From: Cristatella mucedo
Lineage: Eukaryota > Bryozoa > Phylactolaemata > Cristatellidae
Assembly: GCA_009760855.2 (NCBI GenBank)
Contig: WPIO01000208.1
Span: 228,501-292,500, forward strand
Direction of reading: 5' to 3'
Length of the DNA: 64,000 nt
Of the stretch, positions 11,313-24,876 are shown piece after piece (position 1 is the stretch's first letter; every line of letters starts with the position of its first letter). The notes under the pieces are model-generated. The model searched no databases. It was not told the origin of the DNA and was given only the letters and a program-made list of their open reading frames with translations. The position numbers were made by a program, and so were the translations under genes.

Positions 11313-12172
11313 CTTCAGAGAACGAACCCGTATATACGTTGCACAGCTCTCGAAAGATGGATAGCAGAGCTGAGGTTGAAAATCGGGTGGAGGAGAGTGG
11401 AACGCGTGGGGGCGGGGGGGGGGAGTTACGTCATGCGCCGCAGTAAGAAGACGAGAAAAGATACGAAATGGGTGGAGTGAGAAATCGCGGGGTGAGGTGG
11501 GGTGACACTGGCGTAGGAAATCGGGAGGCGGAGTAGGCAACTGTAAGTGCTCTCTTGGTCGCGGCCGCTTGGCACAGACAGCTTAGATAGATCTGCCCAG
11601 CCGCGAATCGTGCCACGCTATAAGATGTCCACCAGCTTGGAACGGCTGATGATGACGCGAAACATCTACAGAGCGATACCGAAACTGAGGCAGCAGCAGC
11701 AGGTGGGCCTGCTCAAGAGCTCGCCTGGAACTCGCCGTTAATTTCGTGCTCCTTGAGGTCAATCACCTGGGCTGCACAGAGCTGCGGCCGATCAGGACTG
11801 AAGTCGCACTACAGTGGGCCGCGTAAATGTCGTAATGCTCTACCAATCAGAAAGCACTACAATCGGCGGCCTGCCTTGTTGCAGAAGCAGCAGCTGCTGA
11901 GCCTCATCTCTGTGATCTACTACAGCAGTGGTGAAAGCCAGGAGCAGTGACTGGAGCAGCAGCAGTGGTGCCAGCAGCGGCAGCAGAACCAACAGAGACT
12001 TGGAGTAGGCGTTTTTAGGTGAGGGTGGTGACTATGGTAGCTAATAGTAGGGGACGTGCGTTCGGCATGCAAGACGAAGCAGTGCTTTAGCGGTAGCTTA
12101 CAATAGCACATACAGCAGGAAGGGAGGGTGCTAAAGCAACTTTCTCCAAGAGCCGAGGCATAGAGACAGAAG

Positions 12173-12180
12173 GAGAGAGC

Positions 12181-12234
<54 letters not shown>
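12173..12234. repeat. (GA)n microsatellite in copy B
   Basis: GA tract with two GC interruptions, in intron 1 of the minus-strand gene. Confidence 0.95.
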
Positions 12235-12237
<3 letters not shown>

Positions 12238-12436
12238 GCAGTTTGCACACCTTCAGCACCCATAAGCACATAAAGTACGAATCGCAGGAACCTACTAATT
12301 GCTGTCATAAATATATGCGATTTTAGTTTCTTTTAAATGTGGACAGGTTAAACGATGCGAGTGAGGCCGACAGACAGAGACAGACACTGATACAGAGAGA
12401 GACTGAGAGGCAAAGAGAGACACAGGGAGAGACAGC

Positions 12437-12582
<146 letters not shown>

Positions 12583-12638
12583 GGAAACCAAACGGAAGCA
12601 CTTTGGGTGAATCCTCTTGTTGTTGAACGGTCACTCAC

Positions 12639-12900
12639 CACGGCACCACTCTCTGCACTCATAAGGCTCATCACCAAATGTGCAGGTATCGATGCATCTT
12701 CGTGGCAGGCCATTCCTGCAGTAGCAACCAGCTGCTGGAAAAGTGTTTTGCCTTTCGTAAGCACAAGCAACCATTGACTCATCGCTGATGCATGAGCTGT
12801 CCGTGGTATCCATAATGCATAGATGTGTGGCTACTGCAGTGCTAGCCAGGTGTGGACAAAGCAGCGAGATACGGGCCAGCCGACGAACAATCACCAGCAC
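12639..12900 (-). CDS. Eight-cysteine ectodomain exon (minus-strand gene)
   Basis: Minus-strand open exon. It starts with a hydrophobic stretch (VLVIVRRLARISLL) that may be part of a signal peptide. It then carries the pattern C-ISDESMVA-C, x12, C-Y-C (12718-12726), x7, C-I-D-T-C, x8, C-REW-C-R-G. The final G is followed by a consensus donor, G|GTGAGT, at 12639/12638 in phase 1. The spacing C-x8-C and the C-x-D-x-C and C-x3-C-x-G blocks are identical to the exons at 27162-27421 and 44020-44269, so these are paralogues. The eight cysteines suggest four disulfides in a secreted or surface domain. The 5' edge is uncertain: an acceptor-like gcgacag lies just upstream. I do not recognise a named domain family. 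Confidence 0.68.
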
Positions 12901-13009
12901 CCCTGTCGCGGCTCTAGAACGAGGCGTTCAGATAAGGCATCAGCAGCCAATCGCCAGCTACCAATCGCCAGCTGGCAGAGTGTGCCGGTGTGTGCTGGCA
13001 GAGCATGCT

Positions 13010-13696
13010 CTCTCTGTGTCTGTGTCTGTGTCTGTGTGTGTCTGTCTGTCTATGTCTGTGTGCGTCTGTCTGTGTCTGTGTGCGTCTGTCTATGTCTGTG
13101 TGCGTGTGTCTGCGTGTGTCTGCGTGTGTCTGCGTGTGTCTGCGTGTGTCTGCGTGTGCCTGCGTGTGCCTGCGTGTGCCTGCGTGTGCCTGCGTGTGCC
13201 TGCGTGTGTGTGCGTCTGTGTGCGTCTGTGTGCGTCTGTGTGCGTCTGTGTGCGTCTGTGTGCGTCTGTGTGCGTCTGTGTGCGTCTGTGTGCGTCTGTG
13301 TGCGTCTGTGTGCGTCTGTGTGCGTCTGTGTCTGTCTGTGTCTGTCTGTGTCTGTCTGTGTCTGTCTGTGTCTGTCTGTGTCTGTCTGTCTGTGTCTGTC
13401 TGTGTCTGTCTGTGTCTGTCTGTGTCTGTCTGTGTCTGTCTGTGTCTGTCTGTGTCTGTCTGTGTCTGTCTGTGTCTGTCTGTGTCTGTCTGTGTCTGTC
13501 TGTCTCTCTCTGTCTCTCTGTCTGTCTGTGTCTGTCTGTGTCTGTCTGTGTCTGTCTGTGTCTGTCTCTGTCTGTCTGTGTCTGTCTGTGTCTGTCTCTG
13601 TCTCTGTCTGTCTCTGTCTGTCTCTGTCTGTCTCTGTCTGTCTCTGTCTCTCTCTGTCTCTCTCTGTCTCTCTCTGTCTCTCTCTGTCTCTCTCTG

Positions 13697-13728
<32 letters not shown>

Positions 13729-13802
13729 TGTCTCTCTCTCTGTCTCTCTCTCTGTCTCTCTCTCTCTGTCTCTCTCTCTGTCTCTCTCTGTCTCTCTCTG
13801 TC

Positions 13803-13901
<99 letters not shown>

Positions 13902-13918
13902 GTCTCTCTCTCTGTCTC

Positions 13919-13981
<63 letters not shown>

Positions 13982-14078
13982 GTCTCTCTCTCTGTCTCTC
14001 TCTCTCTGTCTCTCTCTCTGTCTCTCTCTCTGTCTCTCTCTCTGTCTCTCTCTCTGTCTCTCTCTGTCTCTCTCTCCT
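13010..14078. repeat. Compound TG/TC array with decamer higher-order structure
   Basis: A 1.07-kb array changes unit along its length. It has tgcgtgtgtc x5 (13101-13150), tgcgtgtgcc x5 (13151-13200), tgcgtctgtg x12 (13211-13330) and tctgtctgtg x5 (13331-13380). Next come about 11 copies of the same decamer in shifted phase (tgtgtctgtc, to 13500), and finally TCTCTCTG and (TC)n. The three 390-430-codon Ser/Val/Leu/Cys frames here are artefacts. Confidence 0.97.
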
Positions 14079-14774
14079 TATTATGAGTTTGCTAGCTACT
14101 TAATGACTAACATCTTGAACATTATCAGTGACGTGCATACTGATAATGAAATAATTCGCTTCGCGAAAAGTTAGCCAATTAACTTTGGCGAGGTAGTCGA
14201 TTAAAGTATGCGATTACATTAGCATTTTAATTAGGTCCAAATTCCCATAGAACAGGGATAACTTTTAAAATAGAACCTGTAACATTATGATAAGTATACA
14301 AAAATGCTTAGCCCATTACGATGCTTTTACGTCGAATGTTGTGCCATATATTTATTAATTGAGATTGATGCCGTTTGATTTAAGGTACTAGAAACCCCAG
14401 AGCGTATAATTGCTGCTCAAAAAAGGCCTGACCGCCGACTTAACTCCAAGTCATAGAACTGGAATAGATGACACACAATATTGTCCTTTGCAAACGCGAC
14501 ATAATATTGTTGTGAACAACGCTGTCGGCTGCTGAAATATTTGCCGTCCCGAGACTCAGATTAGTTCTACCGTGCTTTCCACACCGTCCACAACAGCACT
14601 GTAGCATACCTGATGGAGTGCTCACCGTCGGCTACTAGGACACACGGCAGCTACCACCTAGGACAGACTCACTGGTCTAACGGAGCCATCCATTCGTAGG
14701 CGCAGTTGCTCCACCACTAAAGAAATTGAAGACTGGTCAAGCAAATTACCGCGTTGGCCTGAATTTACCTGCTC
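14079..14774. other. No recognised feature
   Basis: Mostly AT-rich unique-looking DNA with no gene-like frame. Confidence 0.45.
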
Positions 14775-14940
14775 TAGGCTGACTAGGCCCAGCGGTTAAG
14801 GTGCTCGCCCCGATCAAAGTCTGGCTAAGGTCGTGGGCTCGAGCCCTGTGGCATACTTAAGCGCCAGAATAGAGAGATTACATTTTCTCAGGGCACTATA
14901 CAAAAGAACTATATTTGTATTTTTGTCACCCCTTTTTCGT
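14775..14940 (+). mobile_element. tRNA-derived SINE, type B
   Basis: A tRNA-like head (cccagcggttaaggtgctcg) is followed by a B-box-like gtgggctcgagccctg. The 3' part (agagattacattttctcagg, then gcactatacaaaag) resembles the tail of the window's LINEs. A second copy lies at 34285-34440. It is not a functional tRNA gene, because no full cloverleaf closes. Confidence 0.65.
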
Positions 14941-15237
14941 CGATTAGTTCGAGCACGAGCACGTGACATTGAGCGCTATTGTCAACCCGGTCTTACGCTT
15001 AGGTACACAGAAAAACGTGTGCATTTTCGAAGTCGCGCTCCGCTCTCGCCGCCAGCTGCTCGAGATCGCTGCGAAATTATTGAATGCGCGCTTTATTGAC
15101 TCAGTAAGCCGATGCAATGCAATTTCTAGTTCAGCCTAGCAGGGTCCTTCTTTTGATTGAGCATGAATTTCTAGTAGTGAGCGGCTTACAAGAAACGTTC
15201 AAGGCTCAGCTGAGCTACAGTCGGTATATTTAAGCTA

Positions 15238-15370
15238 CTAGAAGCCAACTGCGTCGCTCCAATGTCACCGCTGACGAGGAAAAGAAAAGTCGTTGAACTT
15301 TCGGAGCGCTCGTCGAGGTGGGCGTGTTCCGCTTCCGCATCAAAATCCTGGCAGCGCTCTTGCAGCGCCG
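15238..15370. repeat. Dispersed repeat D, copy 1
   Basis: About 120 bases match 16308-16425. Shared blocks include actgcgtcgctc, aatgtcaccgc, gtcgaggtgggcgtgt and ccgcttcc.atcaaaat.ctggca. The family is unknown. Confidence 0.7.
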
Positions 15371-15412
15371 TATTTTCTGGTTGGTAGGGCCAATCATTGG
15401 CATTATTCTAAT

Positions 15413-15580
15413 GGGCCGCGATAGCCCAGTGAAAATTAAAGTGCGTCGCTCTTAACAACCAAGGTCGTGGGTTCGAATCCTGCAGTTAGGCGATCCTTTT
15501 TTAACAACGGCAAGCGGCGGCGATAACCACTTCTGCCGCTGAGCGAATCAGGCTGCTGAATTGGCCTAAAAATGATATTT
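15413..15580 (+). mobile_element. tRNA-derived SINE, type A
   Basis: Contains a perfect B box in gtcgtgggttcgaatcctgc, followed by the type-A body (aggcgatcctttt, gcaagcggcggcgataacc, gaggctgctgaattggc type blocks). Related copies lie at 31368-31560 (plus) and 48806-48966 (minus). Confidence 0.7.
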
Positions 15581-16015
15581 TTATTTTTATAGTTTTATCT
15601 ACATAGATTATAAAGTATAAATATTTTTAAAATCTATTTATATAAATATCTTTGTATACACATTTTTTAGCAATAGCGCCGCTGCTTAACGACTATGCTT
15701 GGCGCATCGGCATGCAAGCCATGCGAAGGCTCGCAGATTTCAGCGACCTTAGGCGTCCGGAATCTGCCGCTCGCTCTTCTGCTCTAGAGGCGCGCAGTCG
15801 CCTAGAGGCGCTCCTGCAGCGTGAAAACGGCGTTATTCCCGAGCGGCGCTGCAGATGATCGCCAGGCTGCAGACGACTTTGTGGACATACCAGACGACTC
15901 ATTCTGCGAACCACCATCGGCTGACGTTGACCACCACTAGGGGCACTAGGGGAGGAGAGGGCACGTGGACTTGTGTTCTTCGGCCGTTTTGATGACCTCA
16001 GACCAGCTTCTGTCT

Positions 16016-16208
<193 letters not shown>

Positions 16209-16275
16209 GACTCATCGACCGGTGTGTCGGAGGTCTCGGTGGTTCAAATACCGCGCGCCCGGGGATGACGCAACG

Positions 16276-16455
16276 TGCATTCCTGTTTCTAAATAGGGGT
16301 ACGAGGGGTACTGCGTCGCTCAAATGTCACCGCCGCTGGAGAAAGAAAACAATTGGTTGACCTTTGGAAGCGCTTGTCGAGGTGGGCGTGTACCGCTTCC
16401 CTATCAAAATTCTGGCAACACGCATTTCGGTTTCCTAATAGGGGTACGAGATCTC
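16276..16455. repeat. Dispersed repeat D, copy 2, flanked by short direct repeats
   Basis: Positions 16308-16425 match 15238-15370. A short motif (cattcctgtttctaaatagg, then ggtacgag) at 16276-16305 recurs as catttcggtttcctaatagg, then ggtacgag, at 16423-16450, bracketing the repeat. Confidence 0.6.
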
Positions 16456-16559
16456 TCGGTGTGTTTGAGCACCGTATGATTTCATCTGATGGTTCAGCGA
16501 TACTCGAATTTCGTATGGTCGACCTGTCCGGACAGAAACCAAAAGCGACAACGATCGCA

Positions 16560-18715
16560 GATAGACGGTGAGCTCAGCACACTTGACTCACTATATAAGT
16601 TCCGGCTAAAATAAATTTAACAAACAAATAAAAAAACTATATAAATTTCCTAAGGCACGCTTAGTCGACCGGTTATAAGTGGAAGGCAGACGGCTCTTGA
16701 CCGCTTGTCCTCGAGCGGCGCTGCTTCGCAAAGAGCACACGCTAACCAGCGCGTCGTAGCCTCAATCTCGAATAGCTGGAAAACCGACTGCTAATTGCGC
16801 CGGCGCCCGCACAGGGTACTCAATCTTCGGCGGTCAGCCAAACGAAAAATTGTTTTGCTAGGTTGATTGTAGACTTTTCACACGAGAGGCTGAGATCTCG
16901 TTGCGAGCTATTTTCTCTCTGTCTGTCTCTCGCGCAGAGTTGAAACGCTCGATTACCAAACATTCCCTTCGAATCTTATTTCTTTCGAGTCCGCGCGACA
17001 CGTGCCGGCGGCGACCTCAGTATGCTAACCGGGGAAAATGCAGGCTGCCGCTGGCACTAAAACAGCGAGCCGCATCGGGATTCATCCGTCGCTGCCGATC
17101 GCGGACGCCACGACCGGCGCTCAAGCGAGTAGTTGGAAGGCAGCCTGCTGCTGCCGCACTCCTTGCGAGACTAAGGAGCGATGGGCGTGCGAAGCTGTAG
17201 CGGGAAAAACAGTGAGGACCTGAACGATCAGGGCCAGAGGCTAAAGCAGATCTGAAAACGCTGCAATCCAGGCAATCGCACGACGGCCTACCTTGTCATC
17301 TCAGCGCAGCCACGCAATAACACTACTCGCAGACAGCAAAGAAAAAGAAGACTGATTCCTAACCACAAGCCGCCAGTCGGGTTTTCCCGGCGTCGCGGGA
17401 ATTACGCGGCCACCGAAAAGCACAACCGAAAGCACTGGGGCACCAGGTGTACACCTCATTGCAAGTAATACATTGTAAATGTGCACGATCTAAAACGGAC
17501 AGCAGGCGCAAATCCTCAGCTTTTATAAGGCTAGCTGCGAAGAGCATACGACGAAACAGGCAACGCCTGCAAGCAAGGTGTGGTACCAGAAAGCGGATTA
17601 TGTGGATCGCGCGGTCTCCTCGACCTTCGCCTTTTGCCTCGCTTACAAACTCTAAATGACCCCCTGATTCATGAAAAAAATAAATACACCAACATACGTA
17701 AACATTATTGCAGTGGATTGATTACTCTCCTTTAAGCTTACCCGGGAGTACACACGTCAGGGGGGTTACCATAGATATAAGTAACCTTGGGTCAGTGATT
17801 GTTGCGCCTTGGGCTGTTGCTACTTCCCAGACTAATCATAAACAATTCACTTATTTCATTTAAATAAGTATCAGGTACTACTTGGTCTACTCCGTGGAAA
17901 GAAAGCGGGGAGAATCTTGCGCCCGGGTTTCCCCAGCGTGTTTCCCGACAGGCCACGTGACAACATACCCGGCGCCTGCGGCTAGTACGGGTAGAGGGTG
18001 TTTAGCTTGCCGGAGTGGCGGCGTCAGCTGAACCAGTCGTGTTGTGGCTGATAATCATTATTCGCAATTGTGCGATAATCTATGGCCGATGCTGCATAAA
18101 AGCTGCCACCAAGAGGTGAGAGAACAGTTGTTACACCGGACATGGAATTGGCATTGGAGCTGATTTGAGCACCAGGTCACAGAGCCATTAGCGGACGTCA
18201 TAACCCCTGTTGAATGCCTGTAACCGTTCGCTACTGTCAGATAGAGTTGTCTAAAGTATGGATCTAAACTTGTTGTGTAACTGTATGAACGCGCTTCGTC
18301 TCTGCCGTGTTCCTGCTACTGCCGACATACCGTGCGTGCATTGGCGAAGCACCAATAAGTAGCTAGCCGTGCCACAAGGTTCAGACGCCGAGAGTATTCA
18401 GAGGCTCTGCAGCTGAGACCAGCGCCGTTACGAGCGCTGCGTTTGTGGCCTAGTTATGACCGGACGTGGAAGCCGCACACCAGGTTTTTAGCACCGCCTT
18501 CAAGTTTCAGTCGTGCGAAAAACCCATTTGATGCGCAATGATACAAATGTTTTATTTTATCTTCTACTGATTGCGGGCACTGGGCGTAATTTTCTATTCA
18601 GTGCGTTACGAGCGTCCCGCCCGCAACTGCTTCCATATATTCAGTCTTTTATGAAGGCGTGCAAGTGCTGACTCACTCAGCGGCAGACAGGCGCTGCTCT
18701 GCCGTCTGCTAATGA
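16560..18715. other. No recognised feature
   Basis: About 2.1 kb of mixed-composition DNA. Short frames only, no repeat copy or domain identified. Confidence 0.45.
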
Positions 18716-18812
18716 TAACAGTAATAATAGTAATAATAATACAACTTATAAAGTGCGCTCAGAGCACCCAATCTCTCTCCGGGTGCTTTACATTTGCTGT
18801 AAAGGCTACCAG
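18716..18812 (-). mobile_element. LINE 3' tail only
   Basis: A (TAA)n run followed by acttataaagtgcgctcaga and gctttacatttgctgtaaag, which is the reverse of the LINE tail. The 5' truncation leaves only about 100 bases. Confidence 0.75.
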
Positions 18813-19242
18813 CTGCTTGCACAGCGTCAACCGCCCCGGGTCCGCAACCGCCTCGCTGTATACCCCCTGACCGAAGATGCCGACTTCGCCAGCTGCCAGA
18901 TCAGGTCAGCCAATCGCAGACCTACAGCAGTGGTCGAAGGATTCTGCTGCTGTACAGTGCTGATGCGTCTACAGACTGACTCAGTCTGAAGCGTGAGAGG
19001 CTTCGGCTGCGATGCTTTGCACCCGCTGTCCCGGTTGTTTGGTACTCCTTCCAGCGGTTCCATCATCCAGGCCTAATACTCCTGCCACGGAGGACTATTT
19101 GTCGATTGCCTTCGAACTAAGTAATCGAACTCAAGAACTCTTTGTACCTCGTTGTTATTTAGCAGAGTGCCGTGCAAGCGTGGGGTGAAACAATGGCTGT
19201 TCTAAGACGACGTGGATGGCTGTTTTATCTCGGGCCCAGCAT

Positions 19243-19790
19243 AATACTAATAATAATAATAATAATAAAACATATGATATAGCGCCCACGGAGAGCTCAG
19301 TCTCTTTCTAGCCACTCGTTATTTGCTGCAAAGGAAGCACGATCGAATGGTTAGTGGTAACATGCACAATGACAAGCTTAAGATGGTTAAGGGTGATGTG
19401 CACATGGTCAGCATGCAAATATTGTTAGTGGCAGCATGCACATTGTCAGCATGCATAAGCATGTAAAAGACAAATCACATTGACCCACTTAATGCTGTGA
19501 TAAACCGATGCGTTTTTAGTTTCTTTTTAAATGGGGTCAAGTCAGGGAAGGTCTTGACGAAAGTTGAGCTCTAGGCATCATTAGCATACCTAGGATACGT
19601 GCATCCATACATAGGAGCGTACATACATAGGAGCATGTGAAGGCACGGTCTCCAAATGATCTGAGGCTCGCACGAGGTAAAGTAAACGATTAGATCCCGA
19701 AAAGGGAGAGCTACGATGCTTCGCCCGGTGAGGGAGTCGATCTTACAGGTAGGCTGGAGCCAAAGAAGGAAGAGAGCTAAATGCTAAAAA
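19243..19790 (-). mobile_element. Diverged LINE 3' end
   Basis: Starts with (TAA)n and gatatagcgcccacggagag, then runs through the family's 3' untranslated and C-terminal coding part in strongly diverged form (agtttctttttaaatggggt; ggagtcgatcttacaggtag). Confidence 0.7.
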
Positions 19791-19934
19791 TGCCGGCTCC
19801 TCGTGCTCCAAATTACCGAGCCTGCACTACAGTCACCTTCCGGCGGGGCGCGGTAATGGAGGTGGGGAAATATGCGAGACTTGCAGCCCCGAGAAGCTCC
19901 GAGCACCGGAACCTGACGCTGGGCTGGGCTACCG

Positions 19935-20940
<1,006 letters not shown>

Positions 20941-21476
20941 TAATAATAATAATAATAATAATTCACTTGATAAAGCGCCCTTAGAGAACTCAATCTCTCT
21001 CTAGGCGCTTTACATTTGCTGTAAAGTGAAATGCAATTGAATGGTAAGTAAGATCATGCTTGAAAAACAAACGAGATGAATAATATGGTTAGGGGTGACA
21101 TGCACAGGTTCAGCATGCAAATGTGGTTAGTGGCAGCATGCACAGTGTCAGTACGCATAAGCACATCAAAGACGAATCACAGGGACCTACTAAAGGCTGT
21201 CCTAAATAGGTGTTTTTTAGGTTCCTTTTAAATGTGGTCAGGTCAGGGGATGTTCTGACGCAGGTCGGGAGGGAGTTCCAGGCTTTGGGAGCATATGAAC
21301 TAAATGCACGGTCTCCAAAGGATTTAAGGTTTGTGTGAGGTATTTCTAGACTGTTGGATTCCGAGAAGCGGGTGGTACGATGCTTGGCCTGATGGGGTAG
21401 TATATCTGACAGATAGGCTGGAGCCATAGAATGAAGGGACCTAAAAGTGAGCTACAAAACCTTGAAATCAATAAAC
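20941..21476 (-). mobile_element. LINE 3' end with C-terminal coding part
   Basis: Tail (TAA)n plus gataaagcgccc. The minus strand encodes PAYLSDILPHQAKHRTTRF, FGDRAFSSYAPKAWNSLPTC and RTSPDLTTFKRNL, a well-preserved copy of the LINE C terminus. It is 5'-truncated near 21476. Confidence 0.88.
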
Positions 21477-22843
21477 CTAAGTGTTGGCGGCCTAGTTCCG
21501 TCTGGACGTGAATGCCGCTAAGCTCGTTCGTAACAGCTGCACGACATCTTTTCCCTATTGCTATTATCGCTACCACCACAAACCACCACCACCAACCACC
21601 ACCACCACCACTACGTACGTTTGCCTCCGCCCATTCGCATCGAGACTCGCCATAGCACCTAGTGCGCTGAAAACAGCTCTCCGGCGAACGTAACGCTTAA
21701 ATGTTGTCGCTTTGTGCCGTAGCAGACGCAGATTAAGTACGCTAAAGCTCTAACTCCTTTTGCCGATCGACATTTGCAAACGGTAATTTCACTATGACAT
21801 AAAAATAATAGTAATAATAACAAGGATAATAATAATGGTGAGCATTGCAGGACCTCCAAGTCAGCAATGCCCGGACGAGATGCCACAAGCCCGAGGGAGC
21901 GATAAAAGAACGCCATCAATATCATCGCATGCTTCCGCGCGAGATACCGCGACAACTAGCGGAGAGACTCTACCGAGGTCAGTGTTCCCGAGGTCGGCGT
22001 TCCTGAGACGGTCGCACTTTCGGCGGCGGAGAGGCCGCGGCGGCTGTCTACATCGCAGCCGCCGCTCCGAAATGAAGCTCGCGGCGAGAAGCTGACGCCT
22101 GCAGCTATCGCGCGAGCGCTCGAGCTGCGCACGAATGCTCGAGCAATTCGAGCAAGCGAGCGGTCGCGATGGACTCTGTCGACTCATCCGGCGGCGCCCA
22201 GCGGCGGCGGCGGCGGCTTTCGGTCTCGTCAGAAAGGCGGCCGCGGTCGGCGAGCTGAGCGGTGTGAGTCGGATTCGCTGTCGACGTAGACGTCTCTCTC
22301 TCTCTCGGCGGCGCTGCGACGAACGCGCGACGACGAGGCGCTCGCTGCCGCTTTAGCGGCGGTTCCTATCTCCGTCAGCCGATCGACGGCCACGCGGCCA
22401 GACGTCGAATGCGCGAACCTTGGCCCTGCTTCGAAAGAGGAGGGGATTACGGGCGGCGTTTCCCCCACACCGCCCCCGGGAATTACCCTCCGCGAGCTGG
22501 CTGATTGCCTGCCGTGTGTAGGTGCGTCAGAGCAGACTGTGGAAGTTTGGTCGCGGTGCATCAAATGTAGGGCAGGCAAGCATGGCGGCAATCATGGCGC
22601 CACGAAACGCGAGGAAGCTCTCGTGGAGTTTCGCCGAGACGGGCGCCGGCGGAGGCTACACGAGCAGGTGAGAGAGCCGCCGCTCGGGCCGGCGCGCGCG
22701 CGAGCCCCTCCCTTTCGCCTTCGCTTCTGCTGCTCTCGAGCGGCGGTCTAGTAGCCACCAATCCGACGCAGCCACCCGACGGCCACTCGCTCTCGCGCCT
22801 CCGAAAAACCAAGCGGCGGTCGTGAGGTCGCTCGCCACTCTCT

Positions 22844-22845
<2 letters not shown>

Positions 22846-22922
<77 letters not shown>
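22846..22922. repeat. (GA)n microsatellite
   Basis: Pure GA array of about 77 bases inside the CpG-rich region. Confidence 0.97.
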
Positions 22923-22924
<2 letters not shown>

Positions 22925-23212
22925 ACATTTACGGCCGAGCAAACTACGATGGTGCACAGATCGCTAGGAAATCCAAGTCCGAGCAGCCAGTCGGCGGAGG
23001 TGGCTTCGACCGGTGGGGGAAAGCACGAGTGTCGGTCTGTGCAGCCGACCGTTGTCGCCGTCCGACGCTCTTACGTCCTAACGCCCCACCCACCCCCGCC
23101 GGCGGCGAAGCGGCCGCCCCCTGCGGCCATCTCAGGAAGCCGGGTGCTGGGCGCTTCCGGCCGCTCGACGTCGCGGCCGGAGACTGCTGCTGCTGCGAAG
23201 TGTTCTGAGCAC

Positions 23213-23288
23213 CACAGCGTAGAAAGAGATTGAGTTCTCTGAGGGCGCTTTATCAAGTGCATTATTACTATTATTATTATTATTTATA
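23213..23288 (+). mobile_element. LINE 3' tail only
   Basis: gtagaaagagattgagttct, then gctttatcaagtgc and (ATT)n: about 75 bases of the LINE tail. Confidence 0.8.
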
Positions 23289-24493
23289 GTGTATGTACTA
23301 GCGCAGCTCCCGCTTTCAGAGATAGACAGCCCGCAGTCAAGAGCTCGGGCACGAACGGACTTGCCCGCTCGCAGACTCCTCCCTCTTCTCAGTATTTTAT
23401 TGGTTGGTATGTCTGTTGGATTTCGTTGACGGGCGGCTTCAGAAATTAAGGCTTGTAGGACCCAGAGCTTTGGCGTAGGCTTTTACCTTGTCTGCCGTCA
23501 AGCGATCGTTCGAGGCGATCGGGCGCAGCAGCTCTTGGCCGCATTGGGGAGGCCTGCAGGCGGACGCCTCATGGATGTCGTGAAACCGCCACCCGCCTTG
23601 CCACCGAGGCCAACTATGGGGAGTCAGCTTCATCGCCGACGTTTGAGGTTAATCGACCGAAACCCCGAATGGCGAGGCGCCAGGGCGCTGGCTCAGATCG
23701 CAGTTCCAAAGCTCGAAGGACAGAGCATTCCGAGTTTCCAACCGCCCCCTCCACCCTCTTCCTCGGAGGAGCGAAAGCGAGCCGAAGCCGAAGCGGGTGT
23801 GCTTCGGTTCGCCGGGCCCCGAGGAAGCGGTAGGGATCCCTTACCCCTCGAACCGAACTCGAGACGACGGCTGCGCCCCGCCCACCGCCATCGGTAGAAC
23901 TGCTGGCGGGCACGTGGCCGTGGCCTCCCGCCGGCGTCCGTCGCCCGATCCATCTCGGCCGCCTGGCTCGAGTGGCGTCAGCTTCCCGGTCGGTCAGTGG
24001 CGACTTCTCGACCCCGAGGCTCGGGCAACCCGCCCGCCCGGCCGCCCGCCCGGCCGCTCGCCCCCTCTCGGCTCCGGCTTCACTGCTATGGGGTAGGTCG
24101 TAGGGTCAGGTGGGGTAGGGGAGCTCACTCGGTCGTTTTGCCATGCCCCATGTCGGCTTCCGTCGTGCTGGCCTCTAGCTAGTCGCCCTGTCGCCTGAGC
24201 ATCGTCTCTAGTAGCTAGTCAGCCAGCGGTAGCGCCTTTCCGAGCGAGTCGGTTGGCGTCCATGAGCGATGCATCTTCGGCTGAATGGACAGGCGTTCGC
24301 TGCATCTGCCGATTCATTGGCTCCTGAACCCTGAACTCCGAAGAGAATGACGACCAAGATCGAAACGTTCAATGAGCGCGTGCGGCCGTACGTAATCGCA
24401 CGATTCGCTGTCTCGCGGACTGCCTCGTGGTTGACCTCTCGGTGACCCTGGCACCTACGGCCAAAGCAAGACCGTCGAAACGGTTGGAGCACA

Positions 24494-24876
24494 ACTTTGC
24501 GGCAAGACTCGTATGCTCCCAAAGCTCAGTACTCAGCTCGTATGCTCCCAAAGCCTGGAACTCCCTCCCGACCTGCGTCAGAACATCCCATGACCTGACC
24601 ACATTTAAAAGAAACTTAAAAACGCACCTATTTAGGACAGCATTTAGTGGGTACCTGTGATTCGTCCTTGATGTGCTTATGCGTGCTGACACTGTGCATG
24701 CTGCCACTAACCACATTTGCATGCTGACCCTGTGCATGTCACCCCTAACCATGTTATTCATTTTGTTTGTTTTTCAAGCATGATTTTACTTACTATTCAA
24801 TTGCATTTCACTTTGCAGCAAATGTAAAGCGCATAGAAAGAGATTAAGTTCTCAGAGGGCGCTTTATCAAGTGCAA

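Larger units (their letters stand above)
10505..12352. repeat. Duplicated segment, copy B
   Basis: This is the partner of 1865-3895. It lacks the roughly 270 extra bases of copy A, has a longer GA tract, and stops matching inside the minus-strand LINE remnant at about 12350, where GA-rich DNA begins. It contains intron 1 and the transmembrane exon (11109-11312) of the minus-strand eight-Cys gene whose first exon is at 12639-12900. Confidence 0.85.
21990..24150. other. CpG-rich region without an identified gene
   Basis: Strongly GC-rich and CpG-dense, with Arg/Ala/Pro-rich frames open on both strands and in several registers. That pattern reflects composition rather than coding. It contains a GA array and a LINE tail. 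It could be the 5' end (CpG island) of a host gene, but I see no convincing start exon or splice signals. Confidence 0.4.

Noticed and set aside
13101-13500. CRISPR-like regular repeats
   Set aside because: Units of ten bases run head to tail with no spacers; this is a microsatellite.
12788-14174. Three open frames of about 400 codons rich in Ser, Leu, Val, Cys
   Set aside because: All three frames of the TG/TC array are open because the repeat contains no stop; the translations are periodic and non-biological.
14783-14853. A tRNA gene
   Set aside because: The B-box-like element is present, but no acceptor stem or full cloverleaf closes, and the same sequence with the same 3' tail recurs at 34.3 kb, so it is a SINE.
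18300-18352. A C-Y-C motif on the plus strand as a fourth eight-Cys exon
   Set aside because: The other six cysteines, the C-x-D-x-C block and the phase-1 donor are all absent.
22135-24096. Arg/Ala/Pro-rich frames of 60-130 codons on both strands
   Set aside because: They overlap each other in all registers of CpG-rich DNA and show no domain, splice context or conservation.
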